NCBI RefSeq assembly: GCF_002939865.1
Contig: NZ_MDEE01000004.1
Coordinates: forward strand, 1 to 64,000
Direction of reading: 5' to 3'
Length of the DNA: 64,000 nt
From: Xanthomonas dyei
GTDB taxonomy: Bacteria; Pseudomonadota; Gammaproteobacteria; Xanthomonadales; Xanthomonadaceae
How positions within the stretch are numbered: the first letter of the stretch is position 1; each line of letters starts with the position of its first letter. Positions 1 through 8,192 of this stretch are shown here, piece by piece. The notes below the pieces were generated by a model. The model ran no database searches. It saw only the letters and a list, made by a program, of their open reading frames with translations, and was not told where the DNA came from. A program made the position numbers and the translations under genes.

Positions 1-55
1 AGCCCACGCCGGCTCTCGACACCTAAACTGCCAGATTCCGAACAGATAAGGCTCT

Positions 56-417
56 TATGCGGCATCCATGCCGCATAAGGTCCCGCGCCGGTAGGCGGAC
101 AAGGTCCAGTCGAGATGGTCGGTGTGCACGGTTGCAAGCAAGGCACCAGCCCCGCCGTTTAGTTACTGACTTTTTATCGCCAAGTGAAGTGCAGTACTGC
201 CAGCTGTTTACCTGCTCACCGACCAATGTCTTGGCTATGCGGCATCCATGCCGCATAAGGGCCCGTGCCGGCAGGCGGACAAGGGCCGGTAGAGATGGTC
301 GGTGTGCACGCTTGCAAGCAAGGCACGCGCACCGCCGTTTAGTTACTGACCTTTCATCGCCAAGTGGAAGTGCAGTAAGGCCAGCTGTTTACCTGCTCAC
401 CGACCAACGTTCTGGCG
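56..417. repeat. Two tandem ~181-bp direct repeats
   Basis: Two diverged copies of a 181-bp unit lie head to tail (about 56-236 and 237-417). Anchors such as CCTGCTCACCGACCAA recur at 211 and 392. Each copy begins with the palindrome TATGCGGCAT-CC-ATGCCGCATA (about 56-79 and 236-259), whose core resembles the long palindromic elements at 415-521 and 45117-45945. No gene is supported in 1-650: the open frames here are reading frames through repeat DNA. Confidence 0.85.
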
Positions 418-521
418 CGGTGCCCTCGCCGCTTGCGGGACCCTGTGGCGGCATGGATGCCGCCACGGAGCGTCCATGGATGGATTCACAGCGTGTCCCG
501 CAAGCGGTGAGGGCACCGCGC
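415..521. repeat. ~107-bp palindromic element (cruciform-capable)
   Basis: Outer arms 415-441 and 495-521 are inverted repeats of 27 bp with one mismatch. Between them lies the inner palindrome GGCGGCAT-GG-ATGCCGCC (447-464). The same architecture, with related arm and core sequences, recurs five times at 45117-45945, so this is one member of a dispersed family. It sits between the tandem repeats and the end of the antiporter gene. Confidence 0.85.
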
Positions 522-651
522 GCTCGAAGACGCGACCTGACCACCCGCTGACGGCAACAGGCGCCAAAAGACTGCACTGCCGCCAGTTGCACCCACCTGC
601 ACATTCGATGCCTGCGCAGCCCCACACCCACCTGACGATCACGACGCGTTG

Positions 652-2013
652 TCAGCCGCTCTTGGTCTCTTCCGCAGTCTCTTCATCGGCCTGCGTCAAC
701 GCATAGCGGTTGAGCGACCGGCTCTCCCGGCGCGGCGGCGTAAAAGGCGTGGGCTTGGGCACCGTCGGCGTGATGTTGCCGAACATCAACCCTGCACCGG
801 CACGCACATTCCCGGCAGCGATTTCCAGCTCCAGCCGCTCCGCATCGCGGCGGCGGATCTCGCGGCCGATCATGCCGGCCTCATCCTCGTCCACGCCCAG
901 CTCGACCAGCGCCATCTGGCCGAAGGTCACCGCCGACTCGAAGGTTTCGCGGATCTGATAATCCACACCGGCCGCGATCAGCTGCAGCGAATGCTCACGA
1001 TCGAACGAGCGCACCAGCAGGCGCGCATGCGGGAACTCGCGCGTTGCCAGCTCGACGATGCGATTGGCCGCTTCGCGATTGTCGATGCATACCGCAATCG
1101 CCTGTGCAGTGTGCGCACCGGCAGCATGCAACACGTCCAGCCGGATCCCGTCGCCGTAATAGATCTTGAAACCGAACTCTTCCGCGCTCTGGATCATCTC
1201 GATGTCGTTATCGATGATGGTCACATCCACGTCGCGCGCCAGCAGCGACTGGCTGGCCACCTGACCGAAGCGTCCGAAGCCGATCACCAGCACGCTGCCG
1301 GTTTGACCGTTGGCCGATTCCACACCGTCCAGCGATACCTCCGGCGCGGGCATCAAACGCCGCTGCACCAGCACGAACAACGGCGTCAGCGCCATCGACA
1401 GCACCACGATGGTGGTGAGGGTGGCATTGACCTGCGCATCGATCACGCCCGATGCCGCGGCCGCCGCAAACAGCACGAAGGCGAACTCGCCGCCCTGCGC
1501 CATCAGCACGCCGCGGTCCAGTGCCTGGCGACGATCGCTGCGCATCACCCGCGCCACCGCATAGATGCACACCGCCTTGCCCAGCATCAGCGCCAACACA
1601 CCGACGAGGATCAGCCGCCAATCGGCCGCAACCACGCGCAGGTCCAGGCTCATGCCCATGCCCAGGAAGAACAAGCTCAGCAACATGCCGATCCCGGTCA
1701 GCACCAGTGCGCACACGCAGATCTGCACGGTGCCCAGGCCGAAGATTTCCTTGCGCAGGCTCCACAGATGCAAAGGCCGTATCTCCAGACCGATCACGAA
1801 CAGGAACATCAACACGCCCAATTCGGCGACATGCAGGATCGCCTGCGGGTCGTCGAACAGGCCCGGTCCGAATGGCCCGATCGCCAGCCCTGCTGCCAGG
1901 TACCCGAGCACCGAGCCCAGGCCCAGCCGTCGGAACAGAGGGATCGCCACCATCGCAGCACCCAGTAGAGCCACCACGTTGATCAATTCACTGGAATGAG
2001 CAGGCTGGCTCAC
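652..2013 (-). CDS. KefB/KefC-type CPA2 antiporter with large internal deletion
   Basis: The product is 453 residues, whereas KefB/KefC proteins are about 600. The N-terminus matches transmembrane helices 1-4 of KefC (GLGSVLGYLAAGLAIGP, then ELGVLMFLFVIGLEI). At about residue 112 it jumps directly from LTGIGMLL to SLFFLGMGMSLDL, which corresponds to roughly residue 268 of KefC. About 155 residues are therefore missing in frame, including the central helices with the conserved FQD ion-binding motif. The last membrane helices follow, then an intact TrkA-N (RCK/NAD-binding) domain from VLVIGFGRFGQ (about residues 242-360) and a variable tail. The reading frame is uninterrupted, so expression is possible, but cation/proton exchange is unlikely to be retained. 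Comparison with KefC is from family knowledge. Confidence 0.85.
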   Translation of the reverse strand: MSQPAHSSELINVVALLGAAMVAIPLFRRLGLGSVLGYLAAGLAIGPFGPGLFDDPQAILHVAELGVLMFLFVIGLEIRPLHLWSLRKEIFGLGTVQICVCALVLTGIGMLLSLFFLGMGMSLDLRVVAADWRLILVGVLALMLGKAVCIYAVARVMRSDRRQALDRGVLMAQGGEFAFVLFAAAAASGVIDAQVNATLTTIVVLSMALTPLFVLVQRRLMPAPEVSLDGVESANGQTGSVLVIGFGRFGQVASQSLLARDVDVTIIDNDIEMIQSAEEFGFKIYYGDGIRLDVLHAAGAHTAQAIAVCIDNREAANRIVELATREFPHARLLVRSFDREHSLQLIAAGVDYQIRETFESAVTFGQMALVELGVDEDEAGMIGREIRRRDAERLELEIAAGNVRAGAGLMFGNITPTVPKPTPFTPPRRESRSLNRYALTQADEETAEETKSG

Positions 2014-2133
2014 GCCCGGATTCTAACGACACGTACGCGCCCACGCCCTGCATCTGCTTGCTTGTTGCACCGACCCGTCTAGACGCCATCGTTTCCGCCA
2101 AGGCCTCGCGCTTTGATCGGGAGGCCCAAACGA

Positions 2134-2159
2134 CGAACGACGCCGGGTGGCGTCGTTCG
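2134..2159 (-). terminator. Hairpin downstream of galU
   Basis: An 11-bp perfect stem (CGAACGACGCC / GGCGTCGTTCG) with a 4-nt loop lies 23 nt beyond the galU stop, between galU and the antiporter gene. The downstream strand has only a short T run (TCGTTT), so it is a weak intrinsic terminator at best. Confidence 0.5.
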
Positions 2160-2181
2160 CGATGGAACAGTGGCGAAGCGA

Positions 2182-3075
2182 TCAGCCGCGCGCGTCGGCC
2201 TGGGCCAATGCGTTGCGCAAGATTTCCTTCGCCGGCCCACCATGCTTTTCATGCTGAAGCGCGAAGTGCACGGTGGCCTCGATCAAGCCGATGTGCGCGC
2301 CGCAATCGAAACGACGGCCTTCGAAGCGGAATGCGTCCACCTGCTCTTTCTTCAACAGCTCGGCAATCGCATCGGTCAGCTGGATCTCGCCACCGGCGCC
2401 TGCTCCGGTCGCTTCGAGCAACTCGAAAATCTTGGGGCTGAGCACATAACGACCGACCACGGCCAGGTTGCTCGGCGCCACTTCCGGCTTGGGCTTTTCG
2501 ACGATCGCATTGATGCGGCCCTTGCGGCCGTCGAATGCGTCGGTGGACACGATGCCGTAGCTGGCGGTCTTGTCGTGCGGCACGTCTTCCACGGCAATGA
2601 CGCTGCCGCCAGATGCTTCGGCCACATCGGCCATCTGGGTCAGCGCGGCGGCGCCACGATTCCACATCAGATCGTCCGGCAGCAGCACAGCGAACGGCTC
2701 ATCGCCGACCACGGCCTTGGCACACAACACCGCATGGCCCAGGCCGAGTGCCTCGGCCTGCGTCACAAAAATGGCGCGAACGCCTTCCGGCAATGCATGA
2801 CGCACCAGTTCAAGCTGCTCCAGCTTGCCTGCACGCTCAAGCTTCTGCTCCAGCTCGTAAGCCTTGTCGAAGTAGTCGGCGATCGAATGCTTGTACCGAT
2901 TGGTCACGAAGATCAACGTATCGCAGCCGGCCTGGATGGCCTCGTCGACGGCGTACTGGATCAATGGTTTGTCGATGATTGGCAGCATTTCCTTCGGCAC
3001 CGTCTTGGTCGCCGGAAGAAAGCGGGTCCCAAGACCTGCGACGGGGAATACGGCCTTGCGAATACGCTGGCTCAT
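2182..3075 (-). CDS. galU: UTP--glucose-1-phosphate uridylyltransferase GalU
   Basis: Cytoplasmic enzyme making UDP-glucose from glucose-1-phosphate and UTP, the precursor for exopolysaccharide, LPS core and glucans. The 297 residues are the normal length. The nucleotide-binding signature GLGTRFLPATK lies near residue 15-25, followed by PKEMLPIIDKPLIQYAVDE; FVTNRYKHSIADYF and the sugar-binding stretch around GEIQLTDAI are also present. The ATG overlaps the stop of the upstream dehydratase gene (TAATG), so the two are translationally coupled in a polysaccharide operon that starts with the GT4 transferase at 5970. Confidence 0.97.
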   Translation of the reverse strand: MSQRIRKAVFPVAGLGTRFLPATKTVPKEMLPIIDKPLIQYAVDEAIQAGCDTLIFVTNRYKHSIADYFDKAYELEQKLERAGKLEQLELVRHALPEGVRAIFVTQAEALGLGHAVLCAKAVVGDEPFAVLLPDDLMWNRGAAALTQMADVAEASGGSVIAVEDVPHDKTASYGIVSTDAFDGRKGRINAIVEKPKPEVAPSNLAVVGRYVLSPKIFELLEATGAGAGGEIQLTDAIAELLKKEQVDAFRFEGRRFDCGAHIGLIEATVHFALQHEKHGGPAKEILRNALAQADARG

Positions 3076-4982
3076 TACAGTCTTCTGACCTCACGTGCGG
3101 GGAATGGAACGACCGTATCAGATCGCGCGTCGACTTTCCGTCGAGCAGCCGCAAAATCCGGCATCAGGCCGCCCAACACAGTCTCCATTGCGTTGATGTC
3201 ATAGCGATTAACCGCCTCACGCAGACGCGTCACCAGCTGCAGTACCTGCTCGTGCGAGAACTCGCGCACACCGGCTTCCAGAATCTTGGGATGCGCAGTC
3301 GGGCGGTAGTCTTCGTCGGAATAGAACAACGTCTCGTGCAGCTTCTCGCCCGGACGTAGACCGGTGTAGAGAATCGCCACATCCTTGCCCGGCTGCTTGC
3401 CGGCAAGCCGAATCATCTGCTCGGCAAGCAAGCGGATCGGCACCGGCTCGCCCATGTCCAACGTATAGATCGCGCCATGCGACGCCGACGCAGCTGCCTG
3501 GATCACCAACTGACAGGCCTCGGGGATGGTCATGAAGTAGCGCGTCACATCCGGATGCGTCACCGTGACCGGCCCGCCCTGGCGGATCTGCTCGCGGAAC
3601 AACGGCACCACGCTGCCAGCCGAATCCAGCACATTGCCGAAGCGCACGGTGATGAAGCGCGTTGGCGCATCGCGCGCGTCAAGACTCTGGCAGATCATCT
3701 CTGCGTAGCGCTTGCTTGCGCCCAGCACATTGACCGGCTCGACCGCCTTGTCGGTGGAAATGAACACGAAGGTTTCGATGCGTGCACGCTGACACGCACG
3801 CGCCACGTTCTCGGTCGCCAGCACATTGTTGCGTACGGCCTCGCGCAGCTGCTCTTCCAGCAACGGCACCTGCTTGTACGCAGCGGCATGGAACACCGCA
3901 TCCGGAGCAGCGGTGTTCAATGCATGCGCCACCACGGCCGGGTCGCCGCAATCGCCAAGCACCCGCACCACTTCGATATCCGGGAACAGACGACGCAGAT
4001 CCGAATCGATGGTCAGCAATGCCAGCTCGTCGATTTCCAGCAGCACGATACGACGCGCCCCATGGCGCGCGCACTGACGGCAGACTTCCGAGCCGATCGA
4101 GCCGCCAGCGCCAGTCACCATCACGGTCTTGTTGGTCAGCCAATCGCGGATCAGTCGCCAGTCCGGCGTCACCGGCTTGCGATTGAGCAGGTCCTCGATG
4201 GCGACCTCTTTCAATTCGCCCGGCAGCGAGCGCCCTTCCAGCACATTGATCAGCTTGGGTACCATCCGGAACGGCAGACCGGTGCTCTCGCAGATCGCCA
4301 CCACGCGCTGCATGCCGGAGGCATCGAGCGAGGGAATCGCGATCACCAGCAGTTTGGCGGCGGTCTCTTTCGCAATCGATGCGGCCTGATCCAGATTGCC
4401 CAGCACGTTGAGGCCCTGGATCTTGGCGCCGTGCAGGTTGTTGGCATCGTCCAGAAAGCCGACCGGCACGAAGGTACCGGTGCGGCGAAGGTCGCGCACC
4501 AGACCTTCGGCAGCACGCCCGGCGCCCAGGATCAGCACGCGCTGCGCCGCATCGCCGGAGTGCGCAATCTGATAATCCTTCCAGGCGCGATACAGCAGCC
4601 GCGGTGTCCCGAGCAGCGCCGACAGCGCGAACGGATAGACCACCAGTACCGAGAGCGGCACGCCGTCCAGGCGGTCGTACGACAACGCCAGCACGATGGC
4701 CACCAAGCCGAGGAAACTCGACTTGAAGATATTCCACAGGTCAGGCACCGACGCAAAGCGCCACAGCCCCCGGTACAGCCCCATCTTCCAGAACACCAGG
4801 CCCTGTGCCACCAGGACCACGGCGGTGCGCCAGTCCCACAGCGGAAGAGCGGGCGGCTCGCGCAACATCGAGTAGCGGCCGGCATGCAGCAGCTGCCAGC
4901 ACACCCAGACCATCAGAAGGTCGTGTACCACAACTGCCACTTGCGGCAGCGCATTGGTCAAACGGTCACGCCAGGAAATCAT
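3075..4982 (-). CDS. Membrane NDP-sugar 4,6-dehydratase/epimerase (WbpM/CapD family)
   Basis: 635 residues with the two-part WbpM/CapD layout. An N-terminal part carries about four membrane helices (residues 10-130), then a CoA-binding-like Rossmann segment with ILGAGRAAEGLVRDL (about 150-165). The C-terminal SDR domain has the cofactor loop VTGAGGSIGSEVCRQ (about 290), STDKAVEPVNVLGASKR, and LRPGEKLHETLF. Family members convert UDP-GlcNAc-type sugars to keto-deoxy intermediates for O-antigen or capsule sugars. It lies 13 bp after the GT4 gene and overlaps galU, which fits surface-polysaccharide synthesis. The exact sugar substrate cannot be read from sequence. Confidence 0.9.
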   Translation of the reverse strand: MISWRDRLTNALPQVAVVVHDLLMVWVCWQLLHAGRYSMLREPPALPLWDWRTAVVLVAQGLVFWKMGLYRGLWRFASVPDLWNIFKSSFLGLVAIVLALSYDRLDGVPLSVLVVYPFALSALLGTPRLLYRAWKDYQIAHSGDAAQRVLILGAGRAAEGLVRDLRRTGTFVPVGFLDDANNLHGAKIQGLNVLGNLDQAASIAKETAAKLLVIAIPSLDASGMQRVVAICESTGLPFRMVPKLINVLEGRSLPGELKEVAIEDLLNRKPVTPDWRLIRDWLTNKTVMVTGAGGSIGSEVCRQCARHGARRIVLLEIDELALLTIDSDLRRLFPDIEVVRVLGDCGDPAVVAHALNTAAPDAVFHAAAYKQVPLLEEQLREAVRNNVLATENVARACQRARIETFVFISTDKAVEPVNVLGASKRYAEMICQSLDARDAPTRFITVRFGNVLDSAGSVVPLFREQIRQGGPVTVTHPDVTRYFMTIPEACQLVIQAAASASHGAIYTLDMGEPVPIRLLAEQMIRLAGKQPGKDVAILYTGLRPGEKLHETLFYSDEDYRPTAHPKILEAGVREFSHEQVLQLVTRLREAVNRYDINAMETVLGGLMPDFAAARRKVDARSDTVVPFPAREVRRL

Positions 4983-4995
4983 AAGAATCCGTTAC

Positions 4996-5970
4996 TCAGG
5001 AATTGCGCAGTCCATCGCGCAGAAAATACCAGCTGGCACTCGCGCCCAGGCCCCACACCACCGCTGCCCAGACTTGCTGACCAAACACATCATGACGAAG
5101 TAGCACATACAAGCAGACGGCAGCGACGCTGAAAGCGAAATAAACAGCGGTTACCGTGACGTGCGTCTCAAGCCGTCGTGCCAAACGTTGATAGACGTGT
5201 TGGGCGTGAGGCTCCCACCAGCGCTGCCCCGCGAGCATGCGAGACAGCAGCGTGAAGCCGGCGTCCACAAGAAACGCGGTCAGCGGAAGCCAGCCGATCC
5301 ACCAGCTCACCTGCCCGGCCCCAACACTCAGTGCAAGCAGCGCCGCCAGCACATACCCCAACGCACCGCTACCGCCGTCGCCGAGGAAGATGCGCGCGCG
5401 CGGAAAATTGAATGGAAGAAAGCCCAGACATGCTGCCGCCACCGCCAGACCGGCCAACGACCAGCCGGCCGGAACCACCAAAGCGAATGCCAACGCGGCC
5501 AACGCGGCCTGGCTCGCGGCCAGGCCGTTGATGCCATCCATGAAATTCCAGACATTGATCAGCACGACCGACGCGACCGCGCTGAGAATGCCGTCCACGA
5601 CGTTACCTGTGGAATAGATGACCAGCGATCCAAGCGATGCCGACGCGGCCAGATGGATCGCAAACCGCAACCTGGCCGACAACGGCCGATGGTCGTCCCA
5701 CCAGCCCACGCCCGCTACCAGGATCAAGCCGACGGCGAACCAGCCGACCACCAGGCGTACAGCCGGCCACAGCAGGCTGGTCGCGATGCAACCGAGCAGG
5801 ATCGCCGCCACGATCGCCATACCACCACCACGCGGGGTTGCGACCACGTGGCTGCGTCGCTCGCCGGGCTCGTCGAGCAGACGACGATGCAAGGCATAGC
5901 GCCGCAGCAGCCCAGTTCCAAGCGCCGCAACGGTCACGTGCAAAGCGCACCAGAGCCAGATCTGAGGCAT
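4996..5970 (-). CDS. Glycosyltransferase family 4, undecaprenyl-phosphate sugar-1-P transferase (WecA/WbpL-like)
   Basis: A polytopic inner-membrane protein of 324 residues with the PNPT-superfamily motifs in order: ERRSHVVATPRGGGMAI near residue 37, VWNFMDGINGLAASQ near 140 (metal-binding region), FLGDGGSGALGY near 195, and PHAQHVYQRL near 253. The family transfers a sugar-1-phosphate to undecaprenyl phosphate, the first committed step of O-antigen or capsule repeat synthesis. It is the first gene of the minus-strand block GT4 - dehydratase - galU. The 266 bp upstream to lapB hold no gene and probably contain the promoter. Confidence 0.93.
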   Translation of the reverse strand: MPQIWLWCALHVTVAALGTGLLRRYALHRRLLDEPGERRSHVVATPRGGGMAIVAAILLGCIATSLLWPAVRLVVGWFAVGLILVAGVGWWDDHRPLSARLRFAIHLAASASLGSLVIYSTGNVVDGILSAVASVVLINVWNFMDGINGLAASQAALAALAFALVVPAGWSLAGLAVAAACLGFLPFNFPRARIFLGDGGSGALGYVLAALLALSVGAGQVSWWIGWLPLTAFLVDAGFTLLSRMLAGQRWWEPHAQHVYQRLARRLETHVTVTAVYFAFSVAAVCLYVLLRHDVFGQQVWAAVVWGLGASASWYFLRDGLRNS

Positions 5971-6236
5971 CAGCGCGGATCACCGTTCTGGAAAACATCG
6001 GCACAGGTTCGGCGCATGTTCGACGCGGGCAAAGCAAAAAGGCGCGGCGGCAAGCCGGCCCGGCCGAGAACGAAGCCATTGGGCAGATCACGGCGTGGCA
6101 ATCCTGGCTGCATCTGCGCCGCTGCGAAGCTGCAGCTTACGCCACAGTCTGATCGACGCCGACGCAAGCTGCGACGGCGCACCACCCCAGAGTCGGTCGG
6201 ACTCACTGCAAATTGCCAAAAAGACAAAGACACGCC

Positions 6237-7415
6237 TTACACCACCGCGTAGTTCAACAGCGGCTTGACGGTGCCCCACTCCTTGCAGCTCGGGCATTGC
6301 CAATGGTGGGTCTTTGCGCCGAAACCGCAACGGGTGCAGCGGTAGCTGGGGTTACGCACCAATAGCTGGTCGGTGATGTGCTTGAGATCGTTCAAGGTAC
6401 CGACCGGGTCGCTGCCCTCGGCAAGCGTCAGGTCGATCAGCGCCGACTCGCCGCGCACCGATGGCCGGTCCTTGAGCTGACGGCCGAGATAGGCCAGCGC
6501 GGGCGCAACTCCGTCCTGCGCTTCCATCAATTGAGTCAGCGCCAGCACCGGTGCGATACCGCGATAGTGCTCGGTCATCTCCGACAAGAAATTGCGTGCA
6601 CCGGCGATATCGCCGACCCGTCGATAGGCGGCCATCAAGGCAGGAATGATTTCCGGCAGGTATTCCGGATCGTGGCGTGCAGCACGCTCGAAGGCCCGCA
6701 CGGCGGCCTCGTCATGGCCGCGCTCGGCTTCGATGCGCCCTTCCAGAATACCGGCGCGGACCGACGTACCGTCGGCCTGGTACGCACGCGCAATCGCCTG
6801 CAAGGCTTCATCGGCCTTGCCCAGGCCGCGGTACCGATCGGCCAACTCGCATTCGAATTGCGAAATCAGCTTGCCCATCGGCTCGCCGGTGACTTCTTCG
6901 TAACGGGTGGCGTTGTCGATCGCCTTTTCCCAGTCGCGCTCGGCCTGATAAATGCCGATCAGATGGCGCAGCGCCTGCGGCGCGCGTTGATCCAGCTGCG
7001 CAAGCTCGGTGAATACCGTTTCGGCGCGATCCAGCAGACCGGACTTCATGTAGTCCTCGCCCAGCGCAAGCAGGGCCTGGACCCGCTGCTGGTCGGTCAG
7101 GTCGGCACGCTGCACCAGGCCCTGATGCAGACGGATGGCGCGATCGACCTCCCCGCGGCGGCGAAACAGGTGACCCAGCGCGACCTGCGTCTCGAAAGTT
7201 TCCTTATCCAGCTCGGCGATGTGCAGAAACAGCTCGATCGCCTTGTCCGGCTGCTCGTTGAGCAGGTAATTCAGACCACGGAAATAGGTGCTGGACAATC
7301 GGCTGACCTGGGTATCGCCATGACGCTGGCCACCACGGCGGCCGACGATCCAGCCGCTGAGCGCTGCCAGCGGTAAAAACAGGAAAAACCAGAACCACTC
7401 GGTCAGGAAGTCCAT
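6237..7415 (-). CDS. lapB: LPS assembly protein LapB (YciM)
   Basis: 392 residues, close to the E. coli protein. An N-terminal membrane anchor (WFWFFLFLPLAALSGWIVG, residues 7-25) is followed by tandem TPR helices (about 40-340) and a C-terminal rubredoxin-like metal site with two CxxC knuckles (CTRC and CPSC) that binds iron. LapB is the inner-membrane adaptor that, with FtsH, controls LpxC turnover and couples LPS synthesis to export. It lies 6 bp downstream of lapA, as in many gammaproteobacteria. Confidence 0.96.
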   Translation of the reverse strand: MDFLTEWFWFFLFLPLAALSGWIVGRRGGQRHGDTQVSRLSSTYFRGLNYLLNEQPDKAIELFLHIAELDKETFETQVALGHLFRRRGEVDRAIRLHQGLVQRADLTDQQRVQALLALGEDYMKSGLLDRAETVFTELAQLDQRAPQALRHLIGIYQAERDWEKAIDNATRYEEVTGEPMGKLISQFECELADRYRGLGKADEALQAIARAYQADGTSVRAGILEGRIEAERGHDEAAVRAFERAARHDPEYLPEIIPALMAAYRRVGDIAGARNFLSEMTEHYRGIAPVLALTQLMEAQDGVAPALAYLGRQLKDRPSVRGESALIDLTLAEGSDPVGTLNDLKHITDQLLVRNPSYRCTRCGFGAKTHHWQCPSCKEWGTVKPLLNYAVV

Positions 7416-7421
7416 ACGTGC

Positions 7422-7727
7422 TTAGAGTCCATCGAGAGGGCGCGGCTCGACTGCGGCAGGCGTGATCGGCCTGGCATCGGCGCGGCTGACCGCAACAGCC
7501 TTGTTGGCCTGACGCAGCTTGGAATAGAGAGGAATGACCACACTGACCAGCACCATGCCCGCACCGATCAACACACCGACCAGCAGCGCGACAATGATCG
7601 CTACCCCGGAACTCGTGTGCACACTGGAAAACAGAAAATCAAGAGTGATGTCCTGGGAATTGACCGCACCGATAATCAGGCCGACCAATAGGAAAGCCAG
7701 CATCACCAGCAAGCGAAACACCTTCAT
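7422..7727 (-). CDS. lapA: LapA-type membrane protein (DUF1049)
   Basis: 101 residues with two membrane helices: residues 2-22 (FRLLVMLAFLLVGLIIG) and about 43-70 (VAIIVALLVGVLIGAGMVLVSVVIPLY, quoted in part). A short cytoplasmic tail rich in Ala and Pro follows. This is the LapA/DUF1049 arrangement, and the gene directly precedes lapB. The partner role in LPS assembly is known from family context; this copy has no catalytic motif. Confidence 0.93.
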   Translation of the reverse strand: MKVFRLLVMLAFLLVGLIIGAVNSQDITLDFLFSSVHTSSGVAIIVALLVGVLIGAGMVLVSVVIPLYSKLRQANKAVAVSRADARPITPAAVEPRPLDGL

Positions 7728-7794
7728 CGCGCGACTCCGTCGGGAAGGCGCCTAGCTTAACCGAGCCGACATAAACGCAGCGGTAGAGCCGTCG

Positions 7795-8106
7795 TCACTC
7801 GGCGGCATCGGCCAGATCGACCGGGACCACGGAGCTGACACGCTCACGCAATTCCTTGCCCGGCTTGAAATGCGGAACATGCTTGCCCGGCAGTGCAACC
7901 GATTCGCCGGTCTTGGGATTGCGGCCCAGACGTGGCGGACGGTAATGCAGAGAAAAACTGCCAAACCCGCGGATTTCGATCCGATCACCATCGGAGAGCG
8001 CCTGCCCCATCATTTCCAGCAGTGACTTCACCGCCAGATCCACGTCGTCCGACTTCAGATGCGCTTGGCGTCGCGCCAGGATTTCAATCAATTCGGACTT
8101 GGTCAT
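7795..8106 (-). CDS. ihfB: Integration host factor subunit beta
   Basis: 103 residues of a typical HU/IHF fold. It starts [14 protein letters not shown] and carries the DNA-bending arm with [10 protein letters not shown], the family signature. IHF-beta pairs with IHF-alpha to bend DNA at promoters, recombination sites and replication origins. The position downstream of rpsA (86 bp) and upstream of lapA is the conserved gammaproteobacterial order rpsA-ihfB-lapA-lapB. Confidence 0.97.
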   Translation of the reverse strand: MTKSELIEILARRQAHLKSDDVDLAVKSLLEMMGQALSDGDRIEIRGFGSFSLHYRPPRLGRNPKTGESVALPGKHVPHFKPGKELRERVSSVVPVDLADAAE

Positions 8107-8138
8107 GGGAACTTGCTTTTTTCGACTGACACATCGGA

Positions 8139-8164
8139 ATCGGCCCGGGCAAGCCCGGGCCGAT
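8139..8164. other. Perfect 12-bp inverted repeat between rpsA and ihfB
   Basis: ATCGGCCCGGGC-AA-GCCCGGGCCGAT forms a very stable stem in the rpsA-ihfB gap. On the transcribed (minus) strand the bases after it are not T-rich, so it does not look like a plain intrinsic terminator. An attenuator, an RNA-processing or stability element, or a factor-dependent site is possible. Confidence 0.6.
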
Positions 8165-8192
8165 CCATCACGCTCGCGAGAGCGCTACGCGC

